A DNA stretch of 29,656 nucleotides from NCBI GenBank assembly GCA_910579575.1, contig CAJTUM010000025.1, positions 1 to 29,656 on the forward strand, given 5' to 3'. A model generated the notes under the pieces. That model did not search any database and was not told where the DNA came from. It was given only the letters and a program-made list of their open reading frames with translations. This stretch comes from an uncultured Eubacteriales bacterium. Lineage in GTDB: Bacteria > Bacillota > Clostridia > Oscillospirales > Butyricicoccaceae. The position numbers were made by a program, and so were the translations under genes. Shown piece by piece: positions 14,327 to 21,075 of this stretch (within the stretch, counting starts at the first letter, position 1; every line of letters starts with the position of its first letter).

Positions 14327-15091
14327 ATGTTTACCCAAAACGATTTCCCAGTATTGGAGTTCGACGACAGCGCGGAGGCAAAGATCAATCCGATTCACTT
14401 TGTGAAACGCAAATTTGAAACCGATAAAATGATTATCACGTTTTTTCCAGAGGTATTGGAGAAGCTGCTGAAAACCGGCCAAATCGCCGAGGAACGGACG
14501 ATTGACGGCGAAAACCCTATCCGGATCTATCGTTTTACAGAGCGGCCGGATATCTTGCTGACTCTGGGGCAAATTGGCTGCCCTGCCTGCGCAGGGAATT
14601 TGGATTTATTTCATGCAATGGGCGTTTCCAAGGTTATGTTTTGTGGGGGCGGCGGCGTTTTGGATGGAAATATCCAAGTCGGCCAAGTGCTGGCGGTGGA
14701 AGGCGCTATCCGCGACGAAGGGTTTTCTTACCAATATGTTGCGCCCTCCCGCGTGATTTATGCAGACCCAGAGGTTACGGCTAAAATTTGCCGCTATTTA
14801 GAGAAAAAGGAAGTTCCCCATCTTTGCGGGCTGACTTGGACGACGGACGCGATTTTTCGGGAAACAGTCGAGCGGATTCGCAGGCGGAAGGAAGAGGGCG
14901 CAAAAATTGTGGAAATGGAGCAGGCCGGGTGCATTGCCGTCGCGCAATGCAGAGGTTTTGCTTACGGCGCGCTGATTTATGGCGGCGACGACCTGTCCGG
15001 CCAGGAATGGTCGGACCGAGGTTGGCGCAGCAGGGAAGGAATTCGCTATGATTTGGTAACGTTGTGCAAAGAGCTGGTTGCGATCATTTGA
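14327..15091 (+). CDS. Nucleoside phosphorylase family protein (PNP/UDP type)
   Basis: 254 residues, with GGAAAGGAG before ATG 14327. It belongs to the PNP_UDP_1 fold: a glycine-rich phosphate-binding strand FCGGGGVLDG at 106-114, and VLAVEGAIRDEGFSYQY. LTWTTDAIFRET at 169-180 and VEMEQAGC at 195-202 complete it; the latter's M-E pair contacts the ribose in this family. The terminal I-Y-G-G-D-D-L is where a catalytic acid sits. By family it cleaves a purine or uridine nucleoside with phosphate, or hydrolyses a related nucleoside, for salvage. The Trp-rich T-W-T-T-D segment is typical of a less-studied subgroup, so the substrate is open. It follows the membrane protein gene by 43 nt; a hairpin follows the stop. 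Confidence 0.87.
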   Translation: MFTQNDFPVLEFDDSAEAKINPIHFVKRKFETDKMIITFFPEVLEKLLKTGQIAEERTIDGENPIRIYRFTERPDILLTLGQIGCPACAGNLDLFHAMGVSKVMFCGGGGVLDGNIQVGQVLAVEGAIRDEGFSYQYVAPSRVIYADPEVTAKICRYLEKKEVPHLCGLTWTTDAIFRETVERIRRRKEEGAKIVEMEQAGCIAVAQCRGFAYGALIYGGDDLSGQEWSDRGWRSREGIRYDLVTLCKELVAII

Positions 15092-15110
15092 GCCCTCAAG
15101 GGCGAGGCCA

Positions 15111-15143
15111 GCGGCTATCCTTTGGGATAGCCGCCCCTTTCTG
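15111..15143 (+). terminator. Probable terminator of the nucleoside phosphorylase gene
   Basis: A 10-bp perfect stem GCGGCTATCC/GGATAGCCGC (15111-15120 with 15125-15134), loop TTTG. The T-tract is weak (CCCCTTTCT). Confidence 0.55.
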
Positions 15144-15242
15144 GGCCTTGAAGCCTGCGCCAAAGTCCGCGGAATAAGCGCCTAAGGCCGACGAAAACGT
15201 CCAGCTTCGTGATTGGGCGCGGCGCCGCTGCGACGACGCGGC

Positions 15243-15271
15243 TTGACAACGGGTCGGCAGGGGTCTATAAT
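15243..15271 (+). promoter_or_regulatory. Consensus sigma-A promoter of the thiT transcript
   Basis: Perfect -35 TTGACA (15243-15248), 17-bp spacer, perfect -10 TATAAT (15266-15271). The start site is near 15278, just before the TPP riboswitch. A promoter this strong fits a transcript whose output is set by the riboswitch. Confidence 0.92.
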
Positions 15272-15284
15272 AAAAATCGCCTAA

Positions 15285-15390
15285 GGGAGACTTTGGGCAG
15301 GGGCGCTGGGCGGATGCCCGGCTGAGACGAAACCTAAACCGGTTTTGAACCCTTGGACTTGATCCGGGTAATGCCGGCGTAAGGAAAAAG
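15285..15390 (+). promoter_or_regulatory. TPP (THI-box) riboswitch
   Basis: The conserved core is clear: GGGGCGC (15300-15306), a short P3 stem, and GGCTGAGA (15320-15327). An ACCC segment follows, then CTTGATCCGGGTAATGCCGG and CGTAAGGAAA up to about 15388. These are the pyrimidine-binding and pyrophosphate-binding halves of the aptamer. Binding of thiamine pyrophosphate lowers expression of downstream thiamine genes; here that is thiT and the following TatD gene. The aptamer ends about 155 nt before thiT. Confidence 0.95.
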
Positions 15391-15509
15391 AAAACCGTTT
15401 ATTTTCCGTACCGCATTACTTTTGGAATGCTGTGCGGATTTGTTTATGCCTCGACGAAGGGCGGGGAGGAGAAACCGCGCGGCTCCCGCCGGGAAACCGG
15501 CTCAAATTT

Positions 15510-15533
15510 GCCGCCTCAGGCGGCGGAATGGAG
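15510..15533 (+). promoter_or_regulatory. Hairpin next to the thiT ribosome binding site
   Basis: GCCGCC/GGCGGC (15510-15515 with 15519-15524, loop TCA) lies 5 nt before GGAG (15530-15533), which is 9 nt from the thiT ATG. It has no T-tract. The riboswitch may therefore act on translation, but the switching partner is not proven. Confidence 0.45.
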
Positions 15534-15542
15534 TGTTGCGCA

Positions 15543-16103
15543 ATGTCCAACCAAAGCATTTCGGCGGTTTCCAGCCGCCAAAAAACCAAAATCCTGTGCG
15601 AAGGCGCCTTGATGGTAGCCGCCGCCGTGGCCTTGAGCTATGTGAAGATTCAGTTTTTGCAGGCCGGGTCCATCAATTTTGCCATGATTCCCGTCATCAT
15701 CTTTGCAGTTCGTTGGGGCCTGGGGTGGGGCTTGGCGGCCGGCGCGGCCTATGGCACCCTAAAATTTTTCTTAACCGGCGGATTCGCCATCAACTGGGCG
15801 TCTATGCTGCTGGATTATACCGCGGCATACGCCATGGTGGGCATGGCCGGTCTGTTGAAGGGCCGCAAATGGGGCTTTCCCCTGGGCGCTTTTGTGGGCT
15901 GCCTGGCTCGGTTTGTCGTTCATTTCATCACCGGGATTACCATTTATAGGATTCTGGTTCCCACTGACGTGATGGGCATGACCGTCAGCAATCCCTATGT
16001 GTTTTCCGTGCTCTATAACATCTCTTACATGGGGCCCAATACCGTCATCTCGGTGATCGTTTGTCTGCTGCTGGATAAGCCGCTGAAAAAGCTGCCCCAA
16101 TAA
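15543..16103 (+). CDS. thiT: Thiamine ECF transporter S component ThiT
   Basis: 186 residues from ATG 15543, chosen for the GGAG 9 nt upstream and because ThiT homology begins soon after; the frame is open further upstream. Six membrane helices. Family blocks: ALMVAAAVALSYVKI, INFAMIPVIIFAVRWGLGWG, GAAYGTLKFFLTGGF, and INWASMLLDYTAAYAMVGMAG. The C-terminal VLYNISYMGPNTVIS matches the conserved Y-N-x-x-Y-M end that contacts thiamine. ThiT binds thiamine outside and hands it to a shared ECF energising module (EcfA, A', T), which is not in this window. The TPP riboswitch upstream independently supports thiamine as the substrate. The TatD gene follows after 4 nt. Confidence 0.94.
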   Translation: MSNQSISAVSSRQKTKILCEGALMVAAAVALSYVKIQFLQAGSINFAMIPVIIFAVRWGLGWGLAAGAAYGTLKFFLTGGFAINWASMLLDYTAAYAMVGMAGLLKGRKWGFPLGAFVGCLARFVVHFITGITIYRILVPTDVMGMTVSNPYVFSVLYNISYMGPNTVISVIVCLLLDKPLKKLPQ

Positions 16104-16107
16104 AGCC

Positions 16108-16917
16108 ATGATCGAAACCCACTACCATCTGGACAAGCTGCCGCCAGAAAGCCGGGACAGCCTGTTGGCAAGTTGGTTTGCCCAAGGGCTGGAGGCGATT
16201 GTGGCCCCAGCCATGGATCGCGATTCGCTGGATCAGGTTTTGGAGATCGCGCAGAGCGCTCCGGGCAAGGTCTTTCCTGCCGCCGGCCTGCATCCGGAGC
16301 GGAATTGGCAGGGGGAGCAGGGGAAGGCGGCGCTGCGGCAGGCAGAAGCGCTCTGTCGGTGGATCGAGCAAAACCGCGATACAATTTGGGCGATAGGCGA
16401 AATCGGCCTTCCCTGGTACAGTCTGGAGGGCGGGGAAGCGCCAAAGGCGGCGTTTCAGGCGCTGGAGCTCTTTTTGGAAACCGCGCGACGGACAGATCTG
16501 CCCCTCATTCTTCACGCAGTTCACGATATGGCCCGCCCCTGTTTGGAAAGGCTGCAAGCTTATGGAGTGAAGAGAGCTGTATTTCATTGGCTGAAAGCGC
16601 CGGATTTTGTGGCGCAAGCCATTGCAGAGGCAGGGTATTATGCTTCGCTGACGCCAGAATATATTTGCTTTGAGCGGGACCAGCGGCTGGCCGGTTTTTT
16701 CGCCATAGACCGGCTGCTACTGGAAACCGACGGCCCAGAGCCGCTGCGCATTGGCAAAGAAGGGGTCCCTTCGCCCCTTTGGAGCCGGATGACGGCGGCG
16801 GCCTTAGTCCGCCGTTTTGGCAAAAGCCCCTTAGAAATAGAGCGGCAGATGGATGAAAACGCCCGCTGCTTTTTGGCAAGGCGGTTGGAAGGCCAAACAA
16901 CGGGATTGGACAGGTAA
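16108..16917 (+). CDS. TatD-family metal-dependent hydrolase
   Basis: 269 residues, the usual TatD length. Metal ligands are in place: THYHLD with His5 and His7, GEIGL with Glu98, LHAVHD with His136, FHWLKA with His160, and LLLETDGPEP with Asp208. Two family positions differ from classic TatD DNases: the Asp of GE-I-G-L-D is Pro102, and the HCFSG block reads HWLKA. By family it is a two-metal TIM-barrel phosphoesterase or amidohydrolase. The ATG lies 4 nt after the thiT stop with no ribosome binding site of its own. It should therefore be translated by coupling and be under the same TPP riboswitch. That context hints at a role in thiamine or phosphorylated-thiamine salvage (inference). Confidence 0.88.
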   Translation: MIETHYHLDKLPPESRDSLLASWFAQGLEAIVAPAMDRDSLDQVLEIAQSAPGKVFPAAGLHPERNWQGEQGKAALRQAEALCRWIEQNRDTIWAIGEIGLPWYSLEGGEAPKAAFQALELFLETARRTDLPLILHAVHDMARPCLERLQAYGVKRAVFHWLKAPDFVAQAIAEAGYYASLTPEYICFERDQRLAGFFAIDRLLLETDGPEPLRIGKEGVPSPLWSRMTAAALVRRFGKSPLEIERQMDENARCFLARRLEGQTTGLDR

Positions 16918-17087
16918 TCTATTTTAGAAAAATAAGTCAACGACCGTAGCCTTGCTTAAATGGATCGACTTCCTCCCGCCTTTTGTTCCAGAAGAAGGAG
17001 CGCGATGGGCCGTCGCTAATCCATAGTCCTGAAATCTTGCAGGTATTTCATCTTTAAAAAACATAGGCAAAAAACTATTTTGAGGCC

Positions 17088-17112
17088 TAACACGTCGCTA
17101 AGCGGCGTGTTA
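17088..17112 (+). promoter_or_regulatory. Hairpin upstream of the GNAT gene
   Basis: TAACACGTCGC pairs with GCGGCGTGTTA (11 bp, one G-U, loop TAA), about 48 nt before the GTG start. There is no T-tract. It may be a leader structure or protein-binding dyad. The rest of 16918-17160 shows no gene and no clear promoter. Confidence 0.45.
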
Positions 17113-17160
17113 TGGGCTGATAATAGCAATTGCAAAGCGCCCAACAAGGAGGTAAAGAGC

Positions 17161-17637
17161 GTGGAATTTCGTCAAGCTATGTCAGGAGATGCAGAGGCAA
17201 TCTTTCAGCTGATCGTTCGCCGTGTGGAATGGATGGAGCAAAAGGGGCTGCGTCAGTGGAACCAAAATGGTTATTTGGAAGCCTATCCGCTGGATTATTT
17301 TCAACAGCATATCGGCGATTTCTGGGTTGCGATTCAGGGGAAAAGAATTGTCGCCGCTGCGGCGTTGCTCGATCAGGATGAAAATTGGCCGGCAGATCAG
17401 CCGGCTTTCTATCTGCATAACCTAGTATCCGACCCAGACTGCTCTGGAGCGGGAGGGGCTCTGTTGGATTTTGTGGAAGCTTTGGCCCGGCGGCAGGGCA
17501 AGGTCGCTTTGCGCTTGGATTCCGACATAAACAACCGGCAGCTTGGTCAATATTATGAAAAAAGGGGTTTTCTGCCCCAAGGCCAGTGTTCAGACGGCCC
17601 CTATTACACGGGAATTATGCGGGAAAAGGCGCTGTAA
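17161..17637 (+). CDS. GNAT-family N-acetyltransferase, GTG start
   Basis: 158 residues from GTG 17161, fixed by AAGGAGG at 17147-17153; in-frame upstream sequence is not protein-like. GNAT features: an N-terminal FRQAMSGDAEAIFQLI helix, VAAAALLDQDENW for strands 3-4, and YLHNLVSDPDCSGAGGALLDFVEAL, which holds the acetyl-CoA-binding loop. The C-terminal YYEKRGFLPQG gives the Tyr and wedge typical of the fold. The W-M-E-Q-K-G-L-R-Q-W-N stretch is common in GNATs annotated near small-molecule or peptide acetylation, but the substrate is unknown. The binding loop is slightly unusual (CSGAGGA instead of R-G-x-G-x-G). It stands alone with a shared bidirectional terminator after it. Confidence 0.87.
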   Translation: MEFRQAMSGDAEAIFQLIVRRVEWMEQKGLRQWNQNGYLEAYPLDYFQQHIGDFWVAIQGKRIVAAAALLDQDENWPADQPAFYLHNLVSDPDCSGAGGALLDFVEALARRQGKVALRLDSDINNRQLGQYYEKRGFLPQGQCSDGPYYTGIMREKAL

Positions 17638-17646
17638 TCGAATAAA

Positions 17647-17683
17647 ACAAGCCGTCGAAGCGAGGAGCTCCGACGGCTTTTTC
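17647..17683. terminator. Bidirectional terminator between two acetyltransferase genes
   Basis: A 9-bp stem AAGCCGTCG/CGACGGCTT (17649-17657 with 17671-17679) followed by TTTTTC on plus and by TTGTTTTATT on minus. The convergent gene ends directly beside it at 17684. Confidence 0.85.
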
Positions 17684-18214
17684 TTATGGATCGAAAAAAT
17701 AGGAGGGGTGGTATAGGCCGGTGGGCGGGTAAAATTCGTCGTGGTCATAACGAAAGCCCAGTTTGAGCAGCAGGCCTCGGGAGGCGGTGTTTTTAGGGTT
17801 ATGACCGGCGAACAGGGCGTGGCAGCTCAGCTGGTCGAAGGCCCTGTCCATCGTGCGGCGGGCGGCCTCAAAGGCGTAACCGGCGTGCCAATAATCGGGC
17901 AGCAGATGGACGCCCAGTTCGCAGATTGTTTGCCCCTGTCTGGCTGGGTCTTTGGCCTGGTAAGGCCGCAGGCCGCAGACGCCGATAAAGGCTCCATCCT
18001 CTTTGCGATACAGCGGGTGATATTGCAGACCGGTTTGCAGATATTGTTGGATTTCCCGCTCCATCCTCTGCTCCGCTTGACGAGGCGTCATGGCGCCGGA
18101 GGCCGCGATATAACGGCAGGTTTGCCGGTTGGTCCAAAGCCGCTGGGCCAGCGGCAGATCCTGCAATCGCCATAAACCGAATTGCAGACGCTGAGATTCA
18201 TAGAGAGCTGTCAT
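17684..18214 (-). CDS. GNAT acetyltransferase, RimJ/RimL type
   Basis: 176 residues, with AGAGG before ATG 18214. It has the Acetyltransf_3 layout: ESQRLQFGLWRLQDLPLAQR at the N-terminus, GAMTPRQAEQRMER, and a Y-R-K-E-D-G-A-F-I-G-V-C-G-L strand. ICELGVHLLPDYWHAGYAFEA holds the binding loop (W-H-A-G-Y-A-F-E-A), and GHNPKNTASRGLLLKLGFRY has the Asn-x-x-S-x-x-L-L-x-K-L-G-F end typical of ribosomal-protein or small-molecule acetylases. No relation to the convergent GNAT beyond the fold. It starts 16 nt after the LtaS-like gene and is probably co-transcribed with it. Substrate not predictable. Confidence 0.9.
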   Translation of the reverse strand: MTALYESQRLQFGLWRLQDLPLAQRLWTNRQTCRYIAASGAMTPRQAEQRMEREIQQYLQTGLQYHPLYRKEDGAFIGVCGLRPYQAKDPARQGQTICELGVHLLPDYWHAGYAFEAARRTMDRAFDQLSCHALFAGHNPKNTASRGLLLKLGFRYDHDEFYPPTGLYHPSYFFDP

Positions 18215-18230
18215 AGAAAAACCTCTTTTT

Positions 18231-20102
18231 TCAGTTGTTGAGCAGATTCAGCTTGTCCCATTTCAGAGAATACTGCCGGCTCCGCGTTCTATCATAGGCC
18301 AGAATATCCAAGGCATCTTGGCAGCGACGAGCCTGTTCTGGGTCCGAGCCGGTTGTTTGGATGGATAAGGAGTAAATAGGCAGCGCCTGGAACGCCTGGT
18401 CCAATAGGGAAAGATAAGGGGTTTTGGGCAAGTCCAGCGCCGTAATCAGCACATCCATCAGGTAATAGGCGCTGAAGGGTCGCTCGATCCGATTCTTTTG
18501 GTCGCCGTCGATGGAGGCAAACGAGGCTGGGTAATTGGCATAAATGGCGTAATCGGTGGTCAAGCAATCCAACGTTTCATAGATCTGATCGTTGGCAATG
18601 CGGTTCAGCTTTTTATATCCCTCCAGCAAAGGCTGGTGGTCGCCGAAAAACAGCAGAGCTGTGGGCCGTTCTCGCCTGTCGATTGCGTCCAGCAGCCGCC
18701 CTAAGGCCCGGTCCGTGTCCCGAATGCCCACGGCGTAGGCGTTCAGCCCCTCCAGCTCGCCCTCGCTAAGCAGGCCGGAAGGGTCCTTTACCAGAATAGG
18801 GTCGTCTTCCGCCAGCTGGACATAAGGGGTGTGATTTTGCATGGAGGTGGCCCAGATCAGCTGCGGCTGGCCCTGGCCCTCCTCCAACTGGGCGATAATC
18901 TGATCGGTCAGCGTCTCGTCTCCAATGTGCATATCTCGAGAATAGTCCCGAATGGGGACGGTCAAATCCTCCTGAAAGAGAATCTGGTCAAAGCCCATGG
19001 CGGCAAAAGCGTTTTGGCGGTTGTAAAAAGAACCCTTGAAAGGGTGGATATAGGCGCTTCGATAACCCAGTTGGCCAAAATAATCCCGGAAAGAGGGCAG
19101 ATGGTCTTGGGCGCCGATATCGCCATAAGGGGAGCGGGTTCCGCGAAGAGAGGCGTTGGGCAAACCGCTGAGAACCTCAAATTCGGTGGAGGCTGTGCCG
19201 CCGCCAAAGGCGGGGACCACAATCCGTCCGCCGGCGCCTTGGTCTTGCATCCGTCGGAAATTTTGGTATAAATCCTCTTTCAGCTCCAGCCCCTGCACCC
19301 GATTCAGATCAAAATAGGATTCGCTCATAATCACAATGATATCTGGCCGGAGTTTTTCGCCGCCCTGCGCCGCATAGGGTTCCATGATTTGCTGGATACG
19401 CTCCGCCGTGGCTCGTTCGTCGGTAAATTCGTCATAATATAAGGAGCCGATCAGGCAATCGATGGAGGAAAGCTGGGGCGAATGCTGGGAGGAAGGAAAA
19501 ACCTGATAATCCTGAAGCTGGGGGTCGAAAATCTGATAAGCCAAACTATTCATGGAAAAACTGGCGAACAGCCAGAGGGCCAGAACGCCGCCGGTCAGCC
19601 GTCGGCTGACCAGCCGGGGCCCTTGGATTCCAAGTTTTTTCATGCGCCAAATGTAAGCGGCCAGCAGCGGGCCTGTGACAAAGAGCATCGGGCTGAAAAA
19701 CAGCCCGGCGCCTGCCGCGCCCTTGGGCGTCCACAGGTCTGTCAGGCTGAATACCATGGCGATGTCCTCTGCCGAAATGCGGGAACCCAAGGCGTAATAT
19801 TTATAAAAATCCACAATAGATATCACAAAAAGGGGCAAGGCCAGCAGCAGAGCCGCCAGCCAGGGCCTGCGAGAAACAATGGAAGACAGGAGAAAAAACA
19901 CAATAGTCAGCAGCAGCCAGGACAGGACAAAGCGGGCCAGACCGGGCAGATCAAAGGCGAAACGGGGCGTCTGAGCCGCCAAACTGGCCGGCGGGATCAG
20001 ATTGGCGTAAAGCGCCAGGTTGAGGAACAAAGGAAATAGGAAAAACAAAGCCCGCCGCTGGCGTTTTCCAGCTGAAACAAGGGAATGGCGAAATCGGTTC
20101 AT
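18231..20102 (-). CDS. LTA synthase-family membrane sulfatase
   Basis: 623 residues; ATG 20102 follows AAGGAAGGAG. About five N-terminal membrane helices lie within 18-190. The extracellular alkaline-phosphatase-like domain follows: PDIIVIMSESYFDL with metal ligand Glu261, and AFGGGTASTEFEVLSG with probable nucleophile Thr303. IHPFKGSFYNR, a QNHTPY block and LLFFGDHQP complete the metal site. LtaS-type enzymes use phosphatidylglycerol to add glycerol phosphate to surface polymers; relatives transfer other phospho-groups to glycans. The motif GGTAS.EF is the version common in clostridial LtaS-like proteins. A second, divergent homologue is at 21076-23052. The substrate is unresolved. Confidence 0.92.
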   Translation of the reverse strand: MNRFRHSLVSAGKRQRRALFFLFPLFLNLALYANLIPPASLAAQTPRFAFDLPGLARFVLSWLLLTIVFFLLSSIVSRRPWLAALLLALPLFVISIVDFYKYYALGSRISAEDIAMVFSLTDLWTPKGAAGAGLFFSPMLFVTGPLLAAYIWRMKKLGIQGPRLVSRRLTGGVLALWLFASFSMNSLAYQIFDPQLQDYQVFPSSQHSPQLSSIDCLIGSLYYDEFTDERATAERIQQIMEPYAAQGGEKLRPDIIVIMSESYFDLNRVQGLELKEDLYQNFRRMQDQGAGGRIVVPAFGGGTASTEFEVLSGLPNASLRGTRSPYGDIGAQDHLPSFRDYFGQLGYRSAYIHPFKGSFYNRQNAFAAMGFDQILFQEDLTVPIRDYSRDMHIGDETLTDQIIAQLEEGQGQPQLIWATSMQNHTPYVQLAEDDPILVKDPSGLLSEGELEGLNAYAVGIRDTDRALGRLLDAIDRRERPTALLFFGDHQPLLEGYKKLNRIANDQIYETLDCLTTDYAIYANYPASFASIDGDQKNRIERPFSAYYLMDVLITALDLPKTPYLSLLDQAFQALPIYSLSIQTTGSDPEQARRCQDALDILAYDRTRSRQYSLKWDKLNLLNN

Positions 20103-20146
20103 TTGCCAAAGCTCCTTCCTTTTGGATGATAACTGTACTATCTGTA

Positions 20147-20175
20147 ATAATACAGCGGTAGAGGAGAAAAAACAA
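20147..20175 (-). promoter_or_regulatory. Promoter of the minus-strand LtaS-like gene
   Basis: Minus strand: -35 TTGTTT (20170-20175), 17-bp spacer, -10 TATTAT (20147-20152), about 45 nt from the ATG at 20102. Confidence 0.6.
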
Positions 20176-20225
20176 GAGGGGAATCCTTGTCGATTTTCTT
20201 AAGATTGGCGGCGAGGCGACCCGGC

Positions 20226-20254
20226 TTGACAAATTCCGCGGAAACAGTCAAAAT
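20226..20254 (+). promoter_or_regulatory. Promoter of the DUF2461 operon
   Basis: -35 TTGACA (20226-20231, perfect), 17-bp spacer, -10 CAAAAT (20249-20254, four of six). It lies about 40 nt before the DUF2461 ATG. Confidence 0.6.
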
Positions 20255-20293
20255 AAAGCGTATTGAAAATAATATGGCGGGAGGAGCTGCGGG

Positions 20294-21046
20294 ATGGCTT
20301 TTACAAAACAGGCGGTGGAATTTTTGATGGAAAACAAATTTCACGACAGCAAGGATTGGTTCCGCCAGCATCGGGAGCAATATGATCGGCTGGTGCTGGA
20401 CCCCATGCGGGCGTTGGTGGCGGAGATTGCGCCGGCCATGTTGGATATCGACGGCCGCCTGATCGCCGAGCCCAAGGTAGGGCGTTCCATCTCTCGGATT
20501 TATCGAGACACCCGGTTTTCCAAGGACAAATCAACCTTTCGAGATGTGGTCTGGTGCGTTTTTTTGCGGGAAAAAAAGCTCTATGAAGGGCCTCCGGCTT
20601 TTTATTTTGAGTTTTCTCCCAGCAAGCTGCGCTGGGGCTGCGGCTATTACCGGGCCAGCTCGCGGGATATGGATACGATGCGGGGTTTGATTCTGCGGCG
20701 AGACCCGGATTTTGACGCCGCCCGCCGGGCCGTGGGGCAGGACGGCTATTTCGCGCTGGAGGGGGAAACGTATAAGCGAAGCAAGTTTCCGGATATCCAA
20801 GGGCCGGCGCGGCAGTGGCTGGATCAAAAGAATATCGCCGTCTCCCACAACGGCGGAGCGGAGGGCTTTGATCTGTTGTACAGCCCGGAGTTGGGGGCCC
20901 GGCTGGTTCGGGATTTCCGGCAGCTCAAGCCGTTGTACGCCTTTTTTCTTAAAACGCAGCGACTCTCCTTTGAACAGGCTCAGGAGCGGCAGGAGCGGGA
21001 ACAAACGCCCCTGCCCCGAGCGCCGAAACAACAATTTGATTGGTGA
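20294..21046 (+). CDS. DUF2461 (TIGR02453) family protein
   Basis: 250 residues; ATG 20294 follows GGGAGGAG. The family is recognisable by NKFHDSKDWFRQHREQYDRL at the N-terminus. SRIYRDTRFSKDKSTFRDV, a YFEFSPSKLRWGCGYYRASS region and the C-terminal Y.FFLKTQRLSF follow. DUF2461 proteins are widespread soluble proteins without a known reaction. It is the first gene of a five-gene plus-strand unit (LtaS-like, nitrilase-family, threonine-aldolase-like, HAD) with gaps of 11-47 nt. It also lies opposite the minus-strand LtaS-like gene. That neighbourhood is the only clue to its role. Confidence 0.9.
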   Translation: MAFTKQAVEFLMENKFHDSKDWFRQHREQYDRLVLDPMRALVAEIAPAMLDIDGRLIAEPKVGRSISRIYRDTRFSKDKSTFRDVVWCVFLREKKLYEGPPAFYFEFSPSKLRWGCGYYRASSRDMDTMRGLILRRDPDFDAARRAVGQDGYFALEGETYKRSKFPDIQGPARQWLDQKNIAVSHNGGAEGFDLLYSPELGARLVRDFRQLKPLYAFFLKTQRLSFEQAQERQEREQTPLPRAPKQQFDW

Positions 21047-21075
21047 CGAAAGACGGCATGGAAAAGGAGGAGGAT

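Noticed and set aside
17085..17118. Integron attC-like site (GCCTAAC ... GTTATGGGC)
   Set aside because: The left end fits RYYYAAC, but the right end does not fit GTTRRRY, and the whole hairpin is about 35 nt, far below attC length. There is no integrase or cassette array nearby.
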